A DNA stretch of 64,000 nucleotides, from positions 62,001 through 126,000 of the forward strand of contig NW_026516691.1 of assembly GCF_025766255.1 (NCBI RefSeq), in the 5' to 3' direction. Source of the DNA: Zychaea mexicana (lineage: Eukaryota; Mucoromycota; Mucoromycetes; Mucorales; Lichtheimiaceae). Below the pieces are notes generated by a model. That model saw nothing but the letters and a program-made list of their open reading frames with translations. It searched no databases and was not told the DNA's origin. Below are positions 1 to 12,545 of the stretch, piece after piece; the first letter of the stretch is position 1, and the number at the start of each line of letters is the position of its first letter. Made by a program: the position numbers and the translations under genes.

Positions 1-2734
1 CAAACCCTTTCTCGACAGCAATTTCAAGAGGCGTCACGCCCTTGGCATTGCGCGCATGTGGATTCGCACCATGTTTCAACAACTGGCTGATCACTTGGAC
101 GTGTTCGTTCTCGACGGCATCGTGAAGCGCTGTATCCTGATCACCGCCCTTTGAGTTGGCATCAGCACCATTGTCGAGCAACAACTGTACGACTTGCTCA
201 CGGCCACGAAGTGCTGCTTCATGTAACGGCGTCCATCCGGCATTGTCACTTTGGTTTGGATCTGCACCGGCTTTGAGCAATGTCTCGACGGCAGTCACGT
301 CGCCTCGGGAAGCAAACTTGTGCAGTTGTGTACGACCACTCGTATCCTTCTTGCGTGGGTCCAGTTTGGCAAGATCCACTTTTTTGCCTCCTCCTCCTGT
401 TGGTGGTTCAGGTGCTGTTGTCTTTGTCGCACATGTTGATGATGGTCGCGTTTCTGGGTCGGCCGAAGGTTCTCGTGAAGAAGTAACATCGGCAGAAGTC
501 GATTTTTGACGTCGTCTTGCAGCTCCTGTGACTGTTGTCGTTGGTGTTCCACGACGCTTCTTGGTGTCTTTGACAGGCAGGTCTTCTTCCTCGTCTTCTT
601 CTTCTTCATCTTCGTTGCCCGAGGCATGGCTGCGCTTTGTCCGTCGTGGTCGTTTGTTCTGCTCCATGACTTCAAAGGATCGCATGATTGCCATGATCTT
701 CCGTTCTTCGCGCGACAAGGGGCGATTGCTTGTGCTTGGCGCTGCATCAGGTCGATGGCGTCGCTGTTTGGTGTGGGAAATAAAAGTTATTTCGTCAATG
801 GCGTCACTTGCAGTGCGTTGCTTACGCAGCTCGTCAATGCGAGCGGCCAAGATGCGACGAATGGCGGCGTAGTCGGTCACATCGTAGGCGCTTTCGCTGT
901 TGTCGTTCGTGTTGTCGACATCGGCACCTGCATCGAGCAAATACGTGACAAGCTTTTCATGGCCATAGATACTCGCTTGATGAAGAGGCGTGTTGCCGTG
1001 GTGGCCGGGGTAATTGATGTCAGCGCCATGTTGCACCAGCAATTTCGCAACAGCAACGTCACCGTGACGAGACGCCTCGTGCAATGGAGTCCATTGGTCA
1101 TTATCGCGAGCGTTGGCGTTTGCACCTTGCTTTAACAACAAAGCGACCTCGTCGTAATGCCCTTCAGCACACGCATTGTGCAAGATCGTCCGACCGCTCT
1201 TGTCTTGCGCAACCAGTCGATTCAATTGCTTCATCTTGTCCTCGAGGATCTGGGCACTCTCGCGGTCGTCACACACATCGAGCGGCGTCTGCTTGTCCGA
1301 GTTCAATGCAAACACATCGGCTCCAGCATCGACAAGGAGCTTGACACAATCTGGATAGCCGTTGGAACTGGCGTCGTGCAGTGGGGTATCGTCGCCAAAC
1401 CCGCGGGCGTTCACATCGGCGCCACACGATACCAGGTACTGTGCAACATCGTGTTGGCCTTTGAGGGATGCTTCGTGGAGCGGTGACCAGCCTGCATTGT
1501 CACGCACGTTGACATTGGCACCACGGCAGACAAGTTCTTTGACCCTGTCGAGCTGGCCCGACCCAGTAAACACAAACAATTTTGTCCGACCCGCCTTGTC
1601 TTTCTTGTTGGGATCTTGGCACGGTGCTCGTCCCTTGGGCTTCCGCTGCGAGGCAGGAGTGGGTGATGTTGATGATGATGATGGGAAAGCGGGTGCTGTT
1701 ACATACGTTGACGCAGAGGGTGCATCTTTACTGCTGCCAACAGAGGAGGATGCAGAAGATGATGAGCGGCGGCGACGATTGCGTTGTTGTTGTTGTTGTT
1801 CAGTGGAACCAACAGCAAAAGTGGAAGAAGGAATGGGGGGAGTGTTTTCGGTCGGCTGTTCAGAAGTGGATTCTTTCCGTGGACGCCCGCGGCGGCGTTT
1901 TTCCTGAACTGTTGACTGGGACACTTTTACGGTTTTCCGTTCTCGGCTGGTGCTCGAACTGTTCTTTTCGAGTTTTCGTTTCCGTCGCAGACTGCTGCTA
2001 CTGTTGTTGTTGTTGTTGTTGTTGCCACTACTGCGCCTTGACTCGTCATCTTCATCGGCTACACTACTGTTGTCATCGTACTCTTCTTCTTCTTCTTCTT
2101 GACCACTCATGTCGGAATCTGCCGCGTCATCAAAAACACTGGTGGTGATGGATGATGCAGATGAGGATGAGGAAGGGTAACGTGCCCGTTTTGTTGCCGA
2201 CGGAACATTAGAGTGCGACTGCTGCTGCTGATGATGATGGCGATGACCACGTCTTGGCATTTGAAATTGGTCCCAATACCGGTCTTCCTCGTCGCTTTCG
2301 GCTTCTTTTTGACCCTCATCAGCAACTGCAGCAGCAGAAAGAGCAGGGGCGATCTCTGTTTCGGCATCACTCTTATTTGCTGGCCCAGGAGTAGGGACAT
2401 CTTTTGTTAAAGTCGTCGTAGAAGCAGCAGTGGAATCGTGCGGATGACGAGGAGAAAGGTGATGAGGACGTTGTTGATGGTGATGATGATGATAATGATT
2501 ATGATTGCGATGGCTCAAGGGCTGCTTTTTGTGTTGATGCAGTTGTTTGCCGGAGCCATTTTCCGACATGGTGCCGTTCAAATAATCATTTTCAGTGGAT
2601 GCTGCTGTTGCTCTTCGTTGCTGTTGTTGCTCGTTTCTCGTGGCGGATGCTGCTGTTGTTATTGAGGATACTGGTGACCTCAAGATATGTTGTTGTTGTT
2701 GCTGTTGCTGTTGTGATGATGGTATGTGTGCCAT
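1..2734 (-). CDS. Ankyrin-repeat protein, Hos4/Set3C-like (partial, 3' end outside window)
   Basis: One uninterrupted minus-strand frame of at least 911 codons opens with ATG at 2734. An in-frame TAA lies a few codons upstream, and the frame runs off position 1. The N-terminal ~270 residues are low complexity: poly-Gln, His-rich runs, acidic runs, poly-Asn, and basic RRRGRPRK-like stretches suggesting nuclear location. A first ankyrin block (about residues 395-600) carries typical motifs such as DNAGWSPLHEAS and GDDTPLHDAS. A basic/acidic linker follows, then a second block (from about residue 780, DNAGWTPLHEAA) continues out of the window. The SGRTKL...DNAGW...GDDTPLHDAS arrangement resembles the fungal Hos4 subunit of the Set3 histone-deacetylase complex and animal ANKRD11/12. 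That assignment is inferred from motif style, and any nuclear ankyrin scaffold would fit. No intron is needed in the visible part. Confidence 0.8.
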   Translation of the reverse strand, partial: MAHIPSSQQQQQQQQHILRSPVSSITTAASATRNEQQQQRRATAASTENDYLNGTMSENGSGKQLHQHKKQPLSHRNHNHYHHHHHQQRPHHLSPRHPHDSTAASTTTLTKDVPTPGPANKSDAETEIAPALSAAAVADEGQKEAESDEEDRYWDQFQMPRRGHRHHHQQQQSHSNVPSATKRARYPSSSSSASSITTSVFDDAADSDMSGQEEEEEEYDDNSSVADEDDESRRSSGNNNNNNNSSSSLRRKRKLEKNSSSTSRERKTVKVSQSTVQEKRRRGRPRKESTSEQPTENTPPIPSSTFAVGSTEQQQQQRNRRRRSSSSASSSVGSSKDAPSASTYVTAPAFPSSSSTSPTPASQRKPKGRAPCQDPNKKDKAGRTKLFVFTGSGQLDRVKELVCRGANVNVRDNAGWSPLHEASLKGQHDVAQYLVSCGADVNARGFGDDTPLHDASSNGYPDCVKLLVDAGADVFALNSDKQTPLDVCDDRESAQILEDKMKQLNRLVAQDKSGRTILHNACAEGHYDEVALLLKQGANANARDNDQWTPLHEASRHGDVAVAKLLVQHGADINYPGHHGNTPLHQASIYGHEKLVTYLLDAGADVDNTNDNSESAYDVTDYAAIRRILAARIDELRKQRTASDAIDEITFISHTKQRRHRPDAAPSTSNRPLSREERKIMAIMRSFEVMEQNKRPRRTKRSHASGNEDEEEEDEEEDLPVKDTKKRRGTPTTTVTGAARRRQKSTSADVTSSREPSADPETRPSSTCATKTTAPEPPTGGGGKKVDLAKLDPRKKDTSGRTQLHKFASRGDVTAVETLLKAGADPNQSDNAGWTPLHEAALRGREQVVQLLLDNGADANSKGGDQDTALHDAVENEHVQVISQLLKHGANPHARNAKGVTPLEIAVEKGF

Positions 2735-3941
2735 GAAAAACCTCAATGATGCTTTTTATGTGGTGCCGATGAAGATGATGATAATGAAAATGATAATGCT
2801 GTGTATGATTTGTTTCCTTTGTTTCGTCTTCGAATGATCTATTATAAACAACCACAAAAAAAAAGCAGTGTGTGAGTGAAAGAGAAGAGAGAGAGAGAGA
2901 GAAAGAAATGCTCGGAACGGCAAGAGTATAGTATGGAAGGGTAGGTTCTCCGACGAGGTTTAGCATAGTCGAGAGAAAAAGATTCTTCTTTTCATTGAAG
3001 TGACGTACATGGTTTTTCTTGTTGTTGCTGCTAGGAGTGTTGCGTGCGACTTGTGTTGTTGCGACGAGACGAGAAAGGTTACGTTATATGAAAATGTGGG
3101 GTTTTTGTGTGTACTGACAAAGAGCCAAATGCTGCGCACACGAGTTCACCACACTATAGAATATAAGAAAAAGAAAAAAAAGGCGGTATGGGCTGCTAAG
3201 CAGAAGGGCACGGCAGGTATCCTATGCAACGAATGTGTACGTTTGAGTTAATTTGCAAAAGAGACAGATCGGTGAACAATGGAAGAGGAGTGTTTGTTTG
3301 CTTACTGTAATGTTATAAAATCGAACAACGAAGGAAAAGGCCAAATATATATAAAAGCGAGGAAATGGGGTTGTTAGTCAGAAGGATTCTTAAAAGAAAC
3401 AAAGGGTCGGGTCAAATCATCTTTTCATCTCAATTTGCCACACGGTGAATGTGTAGTGCCGTGAGGTTGGACAATGGTTGAATGTGGAAAGAAACAGTAC
3501 CTTATAAAAAATATAAAAAATAAAAAAAGGGAGAGGTGGAAAGAGAAGCGAAAAGAAAAGAAAAAGAGGCGGAAACTGTAGCTTCAGCAAAACTGTTTCT
3601 GAAATCGAAAAACTCACTCTGCTTCGCCAGTGACATCATGACTCCAAAGTGCTTATAATAGAAATCAGAGAGAGCGAGAGATTTCTCATCACCTACTTCT
3701 CTCTCTCTCTCTTTGGGTAGTGGCCTTTCCTCCCCATGGCTTTGTAGCTTTCTAGATGGTGGAAATCTCTCTCTCTCTCTTTCTCTTTCTCTCTCTTCCT
3801 TTGCTTTTTTTTGATATGCACAGTACTATTGGCTGCCCCTATGAGAAGAGGGAACCAGGTGAGTATCTGAAAGTGCAGCACTGAATTTGATGGCTTTACA
3901 GTTACCTCTATTCCATTTATTGTGGTAGCGTGGCTGCATCA

Positions 3942-3974
<33 letters not shown>

Positions 3975-4186
3975 CGAATGAGCTCCAGCTTTAATAGATA
4001 GCAGCCTATTATATCAGTTTCACCCAGATAGAGCGTACACCTAAAAAAAAAAATAGAGAGAACCTTGGCGGACTTTGTAAAGCTTTAGAGTAGTAGGGCG
4101 TTTTCCGTAAACAAAGCTGGAAAGGATATTTTCTCTCTTTCCCTTGTTGGATAACGAAAATACCATACACACACACACAACACACC
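2735..4186. other. Divergent intergenic region with CT/GA microsatellites
   Basis: This lies between two divergently transcribed genes (ankyrin protein to the left, uL6m to the right), so it should hold both promoters. Visible structure is GA/CT simple repeats at about 2885-2905, 3700-3716, 3766-3797 and 3943-3970. No coding region could be supported. Confidence 0.6.
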
Positions 4187-4894
4187 ATGGTGCTGACTCC
4201 ATTACGACATTCCGTTCGATTCGTTGCATTACGGCAAACAACAATAACATTAACACGCTCATTCCATGCTGCCGCACCTGCCGCCTCACACATTGGCCGA
4301 AAAGCCATTAGTTTTTCCGACGATGTCAAGATTGAACATGACCTGACACCCATCTCCACACCACGCATTCCCTCCGAATTAAACAACACGACGCTGACGG
4401 TGACAGGACCTCTCGGTCAACAGAAACTTGTCATTAAGCCATTCGTTAACGTTGCCACAAAAGCGGCTTCGCCCGACGATCCCAATTCGCAGAACCGTGT
4501 TGAAGTGTCGGTACAAGATCCCGAGATCAAGCAACAGCGTGCCATGTGGGGTACTACCCGTGCACTGATAAGTAATGCCATCACCGGCGTCTCTGACGGC
4601 TATCGTGTCATGCTGCGTCTGAATGGTGTCGGTTATCGTGGTGTGTTGGAAAACAACGATCGTTCCTTGTCGCTCAAGTTGGGTTATTCGCATCCAGTCA
4701 TCATGGATTTGCCTCAAGGCGTCACCTGTGCTATCCCCCAACCTAATCGATTGATCTTGCAAGGCACCGATTTGCAAATTGTCACCGAGTTCGCTGCAAA
4801 GATTCAACGGTGGAGAAAGCCCGAACCTTATAATCAGAAGGGTATCTTTATCAATGATGAAACAATCAAGAAGAAGGAAGGCAAGAAGAAATAG
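4187..4894 (+). CDS. MRPL6: Mitochondrial large-subunit ribosomal protein uL6m
   Basis: Intronless 235-aa protein. The start ATG follows a purine-poor ACACACC leader in good context (ACCATGG). The first ~40 residues are rich in Arg, Thr and Ala with no acidic residue (RHSVRFVALRQ, RSFHAAAP), as expected for a mitochondrial targeting peptide. The body matches bacterial/mitochondrial L6: an N-terminal beta domain (TLTVTGPLGQ, residues ~67-80) and the second repeat with GVSDGYRVML, LNGVGYRG, SLKLGYSHP and the C-terminal IQRWRKPEPYNQKGI. These are diagnostic of uL6, which contacts 23S rRNA near the factor-binding stalk. Length is normal for fungal Mrpl6. A lysine-rich tail (KKKEGKKK) ends at TAG. 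Constitutive housekeeping expression is expected, and no special regulatory site was seen. Confidence 0.95.
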   Translation: MVLTPLRHSVRFVALRQTTITLTRSFHAAAPAASHIGRKAISFSDDVKIEHDLTPISTPRIPSELNNTTLTVTGPLGQQKLVIKPFVNVATKAASPDDPNSQNRVEVSVQDPEIKQQRAMWGTTRALISNAITGVSDGYRVMLRLNGVGYRGVLENNDRSLSLKLGYSHPVIMDLPQGVTCAIPQPNRLILQGTDLQIVTEFAAKIQRWRKPEPYNQKGIFINDETIKKKEGKKK

Positions 4895-7800
4895 ACATAA
4901 ATTCCCATCCTCCCCCCCCCCTTTCCCTCCCTTTCATCATCCCCTTTAAACATTTATATTTTTACTCTTTTGTATACAAGAAAAAAAAAGTTCTACAAAT
5001 TGTGCATATAAAAGTAAATTTTTTCATCCTCTCAAGTTAATTTACTTGCGATTGATTGCTTTTGTCCGTATTGTCAGGAGGACATTGACCGAGACATAAC
5101 CATCACTCTACAAAAGAGGGCATGTGCGTGCCAATCTAAATGTGTTTTAAAACAATGACGGAATGATAGCTTTTAATTAATGAGCCTTTTTTTTTTTGCA
5201 GAACCTTAACGCAAAGTTTTTGTTGCATCTTTCCATCGAGGAGTGTACATTCCCACATGGTTTGTGTACAAACGACTTTTTGAATGAAAGAACGAGGAGA
5301 TCTTTCTGACGAAACTGGATACTGACGTGCTGGTTCCACCCTGGTGTCTCGTTCTCTCTCTCTCCTCAATGATTCTTTATATTGCATCTATGTAAGAGAA
5401 CTGCAGCTATTAATTCTGCACATAGCATGGGGACGAGTTTAACAATCCAACGGAAAGCGCTAGATATAATGCTAAAGAGGATGATCGGTGTATGATGCTT
5501 TCCCCTCTTTTCCTTCAGATTTGACTAACTAGCAGCCCGTACTTTCTGGTTGCTAAAAAGTTGCTTATTAAGAAAACAACATCCGTTGCTATGGAAGACC
5601 TCTAGCTTATTATATGATTTGTTAATGAGAAACAGTCTGCTGCTATATTATGATATGATTGATAACGAATATCAGGCTTATAATGGAAATAACACAACCA
5701 TCTTATAATCTCGTCGTAAAGGAAAACATGATACATGTAGTTGCTATGGAAACACTAGCTTCAAAAAATGTTACCATGGAGATGCTATGGATACTCACGT
5801 TCCCATTACTACTTGGCAAACGTCTATTTACCCGTCGATAAATGTATCAGATATTACTCGTTGCTAAAAGAGATTGACAAGCAAATTGTTCCTATAAAGA
5901 CTGTGATGCTTTGTCAGTACTCAATGTCAATCATTGAGATCGAATCACTATTGTCGCCTGCTCTTACTATATGCAAAAGTGATTCACTGGGTATTTTATG
6001 CGTTTTAGACATCACATTGTGTTTCATCAAATTTAAGTTTTTACTGAACCAATTTATTGGGATTTTCGTTTATTCTATACTACGTGCTAATCTTAGAACA
6101 CACTTAATGCTGTGATAGTGAGATGTATCTGTGCATACGATATAATAAAAAGGAAGAAGAAGATTCAAATCATCCCTCCACTGCTGTGCTCTGCTAATTG
6201 ATGTAAAACAAAATATTTGTTCTCCAGCCGTCTGTAGCGGGTAATGGAGCCAGCTGGTAATAATTTGAGGGTTAAGAGAGTCTAATGTACATGTCATCAT
6301 TTTGTACTGTTTCATGGTATCACAACTGGCATCACTTTTTCTCCCTACGGGTTTTAGTTTCAGGTATTGCATCATGTCTTCGTGAACTAATGTATCTCAA
6401 GGAAGGTGACCCATGCCCACAGGCGCCGGTCCATTTAGTCTTCCATAATAGTACCCAACATTCTGAGAGTGAAGATTACAAGACCTTCCATATTGTAATC
6501 ATCAAATACATATAGTGCAGTAGAAGCATGCTATCGGGCTAACCAAGTGTAATACATGTATGTATAAACTACTGTGCTATGTACAGTATCCGATCAGCTA
6601 TGATGGCTACCCTTGTTGGTGGTGGTATTTTTAGTATCCATACAAGCTATTCGCTATATCATACAACTTTAATATATGTAGCTTCAGGGGATATGAGGTC
6701 TTACATCTGCAGGTCGTTTAGAATATATTGCTACACTTAAAAGGACGGGAATCTCGGCAGTTATTTGCTAAAGCAAAAACGAATCAATCAAGTCGTTGTA
6801 ATCGAGAACTTTCCAAACATGTAACAAGCGTTGTTGTTCTTGTAGTATTATGTGCATGGGAAATTCGTCGTGCACGGATTGTCGGGTACTACCCTGATAT
6901 ACAACATAGTCTTCTGTGCAATTGTATGAACAACCCCAGTTTGTTCTTTGTTTCTAGAAATAACTGCTATAGAAATAAATGCACATAAAAAATAGGAACA
7001 CACGGACACAGAAAATCTACATGCATACCTACCATCAATGTATCTTTTACTGCTATTCTTTTGGTATTCCGAGCACCATCTCAGTTGAACATGGAGCAAG
7101 GGAAAGGTACACATAATAATCAACTTTCCGGTTTTTTTTATACTTTAAATAACCTCCCACACCGGTTGTCAATACTTCCGCGGCTGTACCTTTGCTTTTA
7201 AAAGTAGATCTCAGAAGAAGCAGCAGATAGTGGTATACATGTATAGGGGTATATCGATTTAACAGAAACAACAAAACCTGATTTTCTTTGTTAAGGTATG
7301 TACTGTAACCTATTATGTCAAGCACAGCCATGTAAGCGGTTGGTATTGACAATATCCTTAATGATCTTCCATGTTGACGTTACACGTCTGTCTCTCCCTT
7401 TAGTCTCATACTCCCAACTTGATTTTGATTTTTTTAAGAAGTTTTAGCATTTTGAGGTTTAGCACGTTCCCGACGGGGCACAGACACAGTAAAGCGATCA
7501 TCTATACCTTCTGGCCTTTTTTTTTTGCAATCGAGGTTGGTTTAGAATTCTCGAATATAGGATAGACTTTCTAAGGAGCCAAAAGTACCCGAGATTTAGC
7601 AGAGAAAGGCAGGATACACAATGGCGACAACAAGATACTTTACTGATTTCTACAAAGATCCTTGTCGAGTGACATAATTCCGGTACTGTCTGTAAGCGGT
7701 TGTGTGTGTGTAAAAGAGCCGTAGACAGGCTAGAACAAATTGATAACATGTCCGATTTTTTATTAGCAAGTTGTTTGTTCGTGCACAGACAGGGGGGACA

Positions 7801-8201
7801 GAGACAGACTAAGAGAGAGGAACGTTACGTAGCTTTTTCCGAAGATCTCTAATTTTCATCAGAGCATGTGTGATACAACGTCTTTTTAGCGCTGTCAGAA
7901 AAAGAGGAGGACGAAACCAAACGTGTGCGCGAAAAGAAAAAGAGGGGTCAATAACCGCTGTTGTGTATGATGTGTGCGTAAGTGACACCACACAGCGGGT
8001 GAGTTCAACAGCAACAACGAGGGCCGGCTTTTTAGGTTGTGTAACCATGGCCAGAAACGCCCTCTCTTTCACTTCTCCGACTTGGCTATGGCATAGATTA
8101 TGATGAATATGGAACATCCACCCTTATCGAGATAGATGCGATGCTTGTACGTGTGCTCTGTTAGATGCATACAGCTACGGTAGTGATGTCCACGTAGTAA
8201 G

Positions 8202-8233
<32 letters not shown>

Positions 8234-9517
8234 GTTATACTTTTGGTGATATCCTTCAACCTGATTTGACGCGTTCACTTTTCGCAGGAGGCCTTTCTTT
8301 GTGTTTGGGATCGTTCCGAGGGGTGAACACAAAAACAGGGAGGGATACCAAAATGGTAAAAAAAAACAAGGAGGATTCAATACTACGAACATGTAATTTC
8401 CGTCGTCGTCGATGTTGCAGTTGTTTTCGTGTTCTCACGTTTTCCTTTAAATAGTGGCGTATCTGAGAACGTTAACAATTATTTAAACTTGGGCCCCTTT
8501 CTTTTACATGACAAGAATCAATCACGATGCGCGCGCGCGAGAGAGAGAGGGAGCTGACAGTTAGCAGAAGCAGATCCCCTTTGATTTGCTTTTTTAAATT
8601 CAAGAAGGGAACGGGATGCATTCGCATATTCTCAAATACTACTATAGAGCACAAAAACAACGGGTGTTGATTGTTGTTGTGTACGAGGCGCTTCTGCAAC
8701 ACAAAGCCAACCGCATGGTCCTACCAAAGTATTAAAAATGGAAACGGTCGAGTGGAAGCCAATTCGGCCCGTATTTTTGCTCTCCCCTCTTCTCAAACTA
8801 AGAAGCCCCACCCCCAACCCCCATCACACAGCATTATACTTTCAAGAATCCATATAGCAGCATACTACGTACTAGAGCTGTTGCTAGGCGAATTAGGGAC
8901 ACACGTTATATTGTTAACAGGTAGTCTGGGAGACCACTGCATATCCTCCATCAGTAACCAAGAGCAACGACAGCAAACTGACTGACAGCTAGCTATTGTG
9001 CTGTGCCTTGGAGAGGCTGGAGAGAACAGAGTTTATCTCCAGCTGGTTACGAAGAACCCGATCTAATAACAACCTGCGATCGTGGTAGCTTTTGCCACTC
9101 GTTGATAAACTCAATACGTCGTATAATGAATTCGATAATAAGAATCAAGAAGCTTTTTTCCCTTCCCTTCTTTCCCCGTCTCGCCCGCTTTTCTTTCTCT
9201 CTTTCTTCTTTTTTCTTTGTCGCCTCTTTTTCCTCGTATTCTTCTTTGCTCTCTGCACCGCAACAAACAGCAAAACATATAAATACATCTCTTTCTTGAC
9301 CTTTTCCTATATACCCTGTTTTCCTTTTCTCTTCCTTTATCCCCTAAATTCACTTACCCACCCCCCCCTCCCACCTCCTACCAGTTCGCCTGGGCTGCCC
9401 TTATTAAAACCACAAAAGAACATACGAGAACAAACAACGGCAATTGATAACGAGTAGTAAAGAGAGACGACGAACGACGCTTTACACTGTATAAAATCCA
9501 CAGCAGCCCTCTTCATC
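4895..9517. other. Long gene-poor region
   Basis: About 4.6 kb without a recognisable gene. The 3' UTR of uL6m carries C-rich and T-rich runs (4905-4990). From 5.5 to 6.0 kb short motifs recur (GTTGCTATGGAA, GTTGCTAAAA). A (TAC)n microsatellite lies at about 8202-8232. The last ~400 bp before 9518 are pyrimidine-rich and probably form the 5' UTR of the RGS gene. Short frames on both strands show no domain or codon signal. Confidence 0.5.
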
Positions 9518-11985
9518 ATGCCCAACAGTTCGCTCTCAACCTACACCACCATGATGCGGGTCACCAAGAATGGCAGGCCTTACTGTCAGGTACTGGCAGA
9601 AATGCGTCTCTTGTTCAAAATATATATATGCGCATACATCAAAACATCCATCATCTTCATCATCATCATTAACCCATGTATATTAAAAAAAGGACCTGAA
9701 CGATCTGTTTGCTGCGCTCGTGATACAACACGGCTTGCGAGATCATCGGTACAGGTTCCGAACCATCCCTGCCAGCTTTGTGTTTCTTGAAGCGATCGAG
9801 GTCCTGGGTCATTTACAGTTCACGCACGTCATGAAGACTGCCGATCCGGCGGATCCGTCGCGTCTGATTGCCACACGTACCACTACCACCTTTACAATGT
9901 CGCCCAACATGGCTCGTACCTTGGGCCAATACTTTTGCACATCGCGATTGCTGGAGAATGCCATTGACCCTGTCAACCATTCGCTGAAAGATAAGGTCAT
10001 TTATATCTTGTCGCCCAAGGGCAAGTACGTGATTGAGGACTTTTCTCAACGAGCTCAAGTGCCGATCAAGCAAATGGAAAAGGCCCTCTCAAGTGTTGAT
10101 TCTTTTAATATCGTCACCTTGGAACGATTGCCGCAGCATGACGACCAGTTGGCATTTGCTCGGCCCAACATGACTTTGGCTTTCAAGGTAAATCAAGTAA
10201 ATTTGTCATATGAAGGGCGAACGAGCGAAAAAGCTAGAATGGAGAGAGAAGTTATATGAACTCAAAAATGGAAGCTGGGAAAATAGTAACCGTATTTCTT
10301 GTGTAACGTATGCACATGTTTATTATTTTCATTACAGACGATGATGGCGTATTTGCCGATGGAGTCGTTGCTGGCAGATGATGCTGGAGGTAGTATCAAG
10401 ATTTTCAAGCGCCCCCCTCCCTTTACTATTACTATACTAATCGAGTTGCAAAGGCATCGACAAGAAGAATCTGGACGATTTTCGATACGCATTCTATGGT
10501 TATCAGGCATTCGAGTGGATCAGCGAATACACGACGGTTGTTACACGAGAAGAAGCCGAAATGGTCGCCGCCGAATTTGTCCTGTACGGCTGGATTGCAC
10601 AAGTGCTTGATAAATCCGACCGCGACAACAGCATCCGCGACGAATCCGTAGTGTTCAAGATGGGTCGTGGCACTGTCTATCATGTCACGTCGCGTGGTCG
10701 ATCTGTGCTGGGCTGGGACAAACCGCTCGACAAGGAACTCCGTGGCACTGTTACTGATAACCAAGACATTGTTATCATGAAACAGCGCGGACTCGCAGCA
10801 CGGCTCAAGCACATTGAAAAGCCAGCGACAGTACCCACCGCAATCCCATCATCCAAAAAGAATAAACAAGCTCCAGCTTCTACCAACACAGATGCTGCGT
10901 CGTCGCCATCCTCTGCCGCATCCACAGCCCCATCGACTGCATCCTCAACGTATTCTGCCGAGAGCCAGAACCCGTCGTCGTCAGACGATAGCAGCACGGA
11001 GATCATTCCGAACGCTCTGGAAGGCACAGAGGGATTGGAATTCGCCATGCCTGTAGGCAAAGCAAAACTTGAGCAGGGACACGACACGTTGCAGGCGTCG
11101 CAAACGGCAACGGATATCGATGAAGTGACTGAGCGGCTCTTGCAGCTTCGATCTACAGGCAATGTGAACATGGAACGCACCACCTCAACGGATGCTAATT
11201 GTAATCCATTTGATGACCCATCACCAGGTAGCGAATCACCCTCACGACCGTCCAGCGCAATTTTTAACAACGACACCACCCATCATCATCATCATACAGA
11301 GACGGATTTCATCACCTCGGCCCCACTCGATGGCTCGGTCCCGCTCGATCCAAACTCCCACTGGGCCAAGCTACGACAGATCCTCGAAGACTCCTTGATC
11401 CGTATGTACTTTCGCGACTTTATGAAATCCCAGTTTTGTGAAGAAAACGTCAAGATCTGGGTCGACTATTACAACATTCGCAAAAAGTGTAAGCGTGGCA
11501 ACGTGTCAACCAAAGAATTACTTCGTGACGCATATGCCATGTACGACAACTACCTTGCACCGGATGCCACCCTTGAAGTCAATATCGACCATGGGTTGCG
11601 CCAGGAGATCATTTCGTACGTCACCAACAACTTTACGATCTATTCGGGCGACGACCACCAGCATCAGTACCATCATCATCATCGTCACCACCATACACAC
11701 GGTAGTAGTCATCAGGTGCCTTTTGTAGCTACTGCCTTCCAACCGAACCAGCAGCAGGTCACAGTCGTCGTGAATGGCCATACAAACGAATGTCTGCGTG
11801 CGCTGCTCCGCTTGTATGATCGGGTCAACGAGCATATCTGTCGCATCATGGCCCAGGATTCTGTGCCCAAGTTTATCAAGACTGACAAATATCGTGAACT
11901 CGTCGCCCATCCACCTGCACCCGTACGTCGTAACTCGATCGAGCAACGGTACCCATACAAGCCTTCTTCTGCTTCGGGCGAGTAA
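9518..11985 (+). CDS. Regulator of G-protein signalling with DEP domains (FlbA/Sst2/Rgs1-like)
   Basis: The model is join(9518..9589, 9693..10187, 10338..10389, 10454..11985), 716 aa. All phases agree and splice sites are GT/AG. The third intron has a TACTAAT branch-point-like sequence. Residues ~25-190 form a first DEP-like/fungal-DR domain (DLNDLFAALV, FLEAIEVLGHL). A second DEP unit lies at ~205-290 (FEWISEYTTVVTREEA, AAEFVLYGWI). A Ser/Thr-rich linker follows (~300-500). The RGS domain starts at ~508 (HWAKLRQILEDSLIRMYFRDF, CEENVKIW, typical helix 3-5 residues) and ends near residue 690 (FIKTDKYRELV). It is interrupted by a His-rich insert at ~606-630. The family accelerates GTP hydrolysis on fungal G-alpha, with DEP tethering it to receptor tails. 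Architecture is standard apart from the His insert. Confidence 0.9.
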
Positions 11986-12545
11986 CCCGCTCCACCCTTT
12001 TTTTTCTACTCTTCAAGTGTTTATTTTCGACACCTTTTCTCCATTCCCTTTCTTTTTCTACTCTCTACTCCTTTAAGTGGGATCAGTCACTTGTCTGCTT
12101 TTTGTCCTCCACCACAGTTTCCCTTCCTCTTTGAAATAACTCCAACATCAGCAGCAACAGCAACAGCATCATCATCTATATGCCATACTATCTAATCCTA
12201 CTCGCCCATCTTACCCCACAAATCGATCGATCGTATTATATTTTCCTCTGCAAACAAACGCCCAGCCACACCCGCGCACACATACTTACATATCTATTTC
12301 CCTCTCCTCTTTTGTTCCTGTCCCATTCCTTTTTCTTTTGTTTCTATATATGTACAGACTTCATCTCCCTCTCTTCAGCCTCTTCGCTTCTCGTCATGCT
12401 CTTATATCCCACCTCCCCTCCTGGCTTCTATCCTTCTTTCGTCCTCTAGCAAATAAAAAAATGTAATGTTTATGGTAACTTATAACCTATTGTGTACTAG
12501 ATACTTTTTTCTTATTATAACTATTGATAGTATCAGAAGACATCA
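11986..12545. other. Convergent intergenic region
   Basis: Pyrimidine-rich 3' UTRs of two convergent genes (RGS on +, ARM/SPRY on -). No further gene, terminator or repeat could be supported. AATAAAA at about 12452 could be a poly(A) signal for the plus-strand gene. Confidence 0.5.

Noticed and set aside
156..2665. Several plus-strand and other-frame ORFs opposite the ankyrin gene
   Set aside because: Shadows of the long minus-strand ankyrin frame; their Cys/Val-rich runs come from trinucleotide repeats.
10561..11985. RGS gene as a single-exon 474-aa ORF
   Set aside because: Upstream exons in matching phase add the DEP domains; the ATG at 10561 lies inside the second DEP unit.
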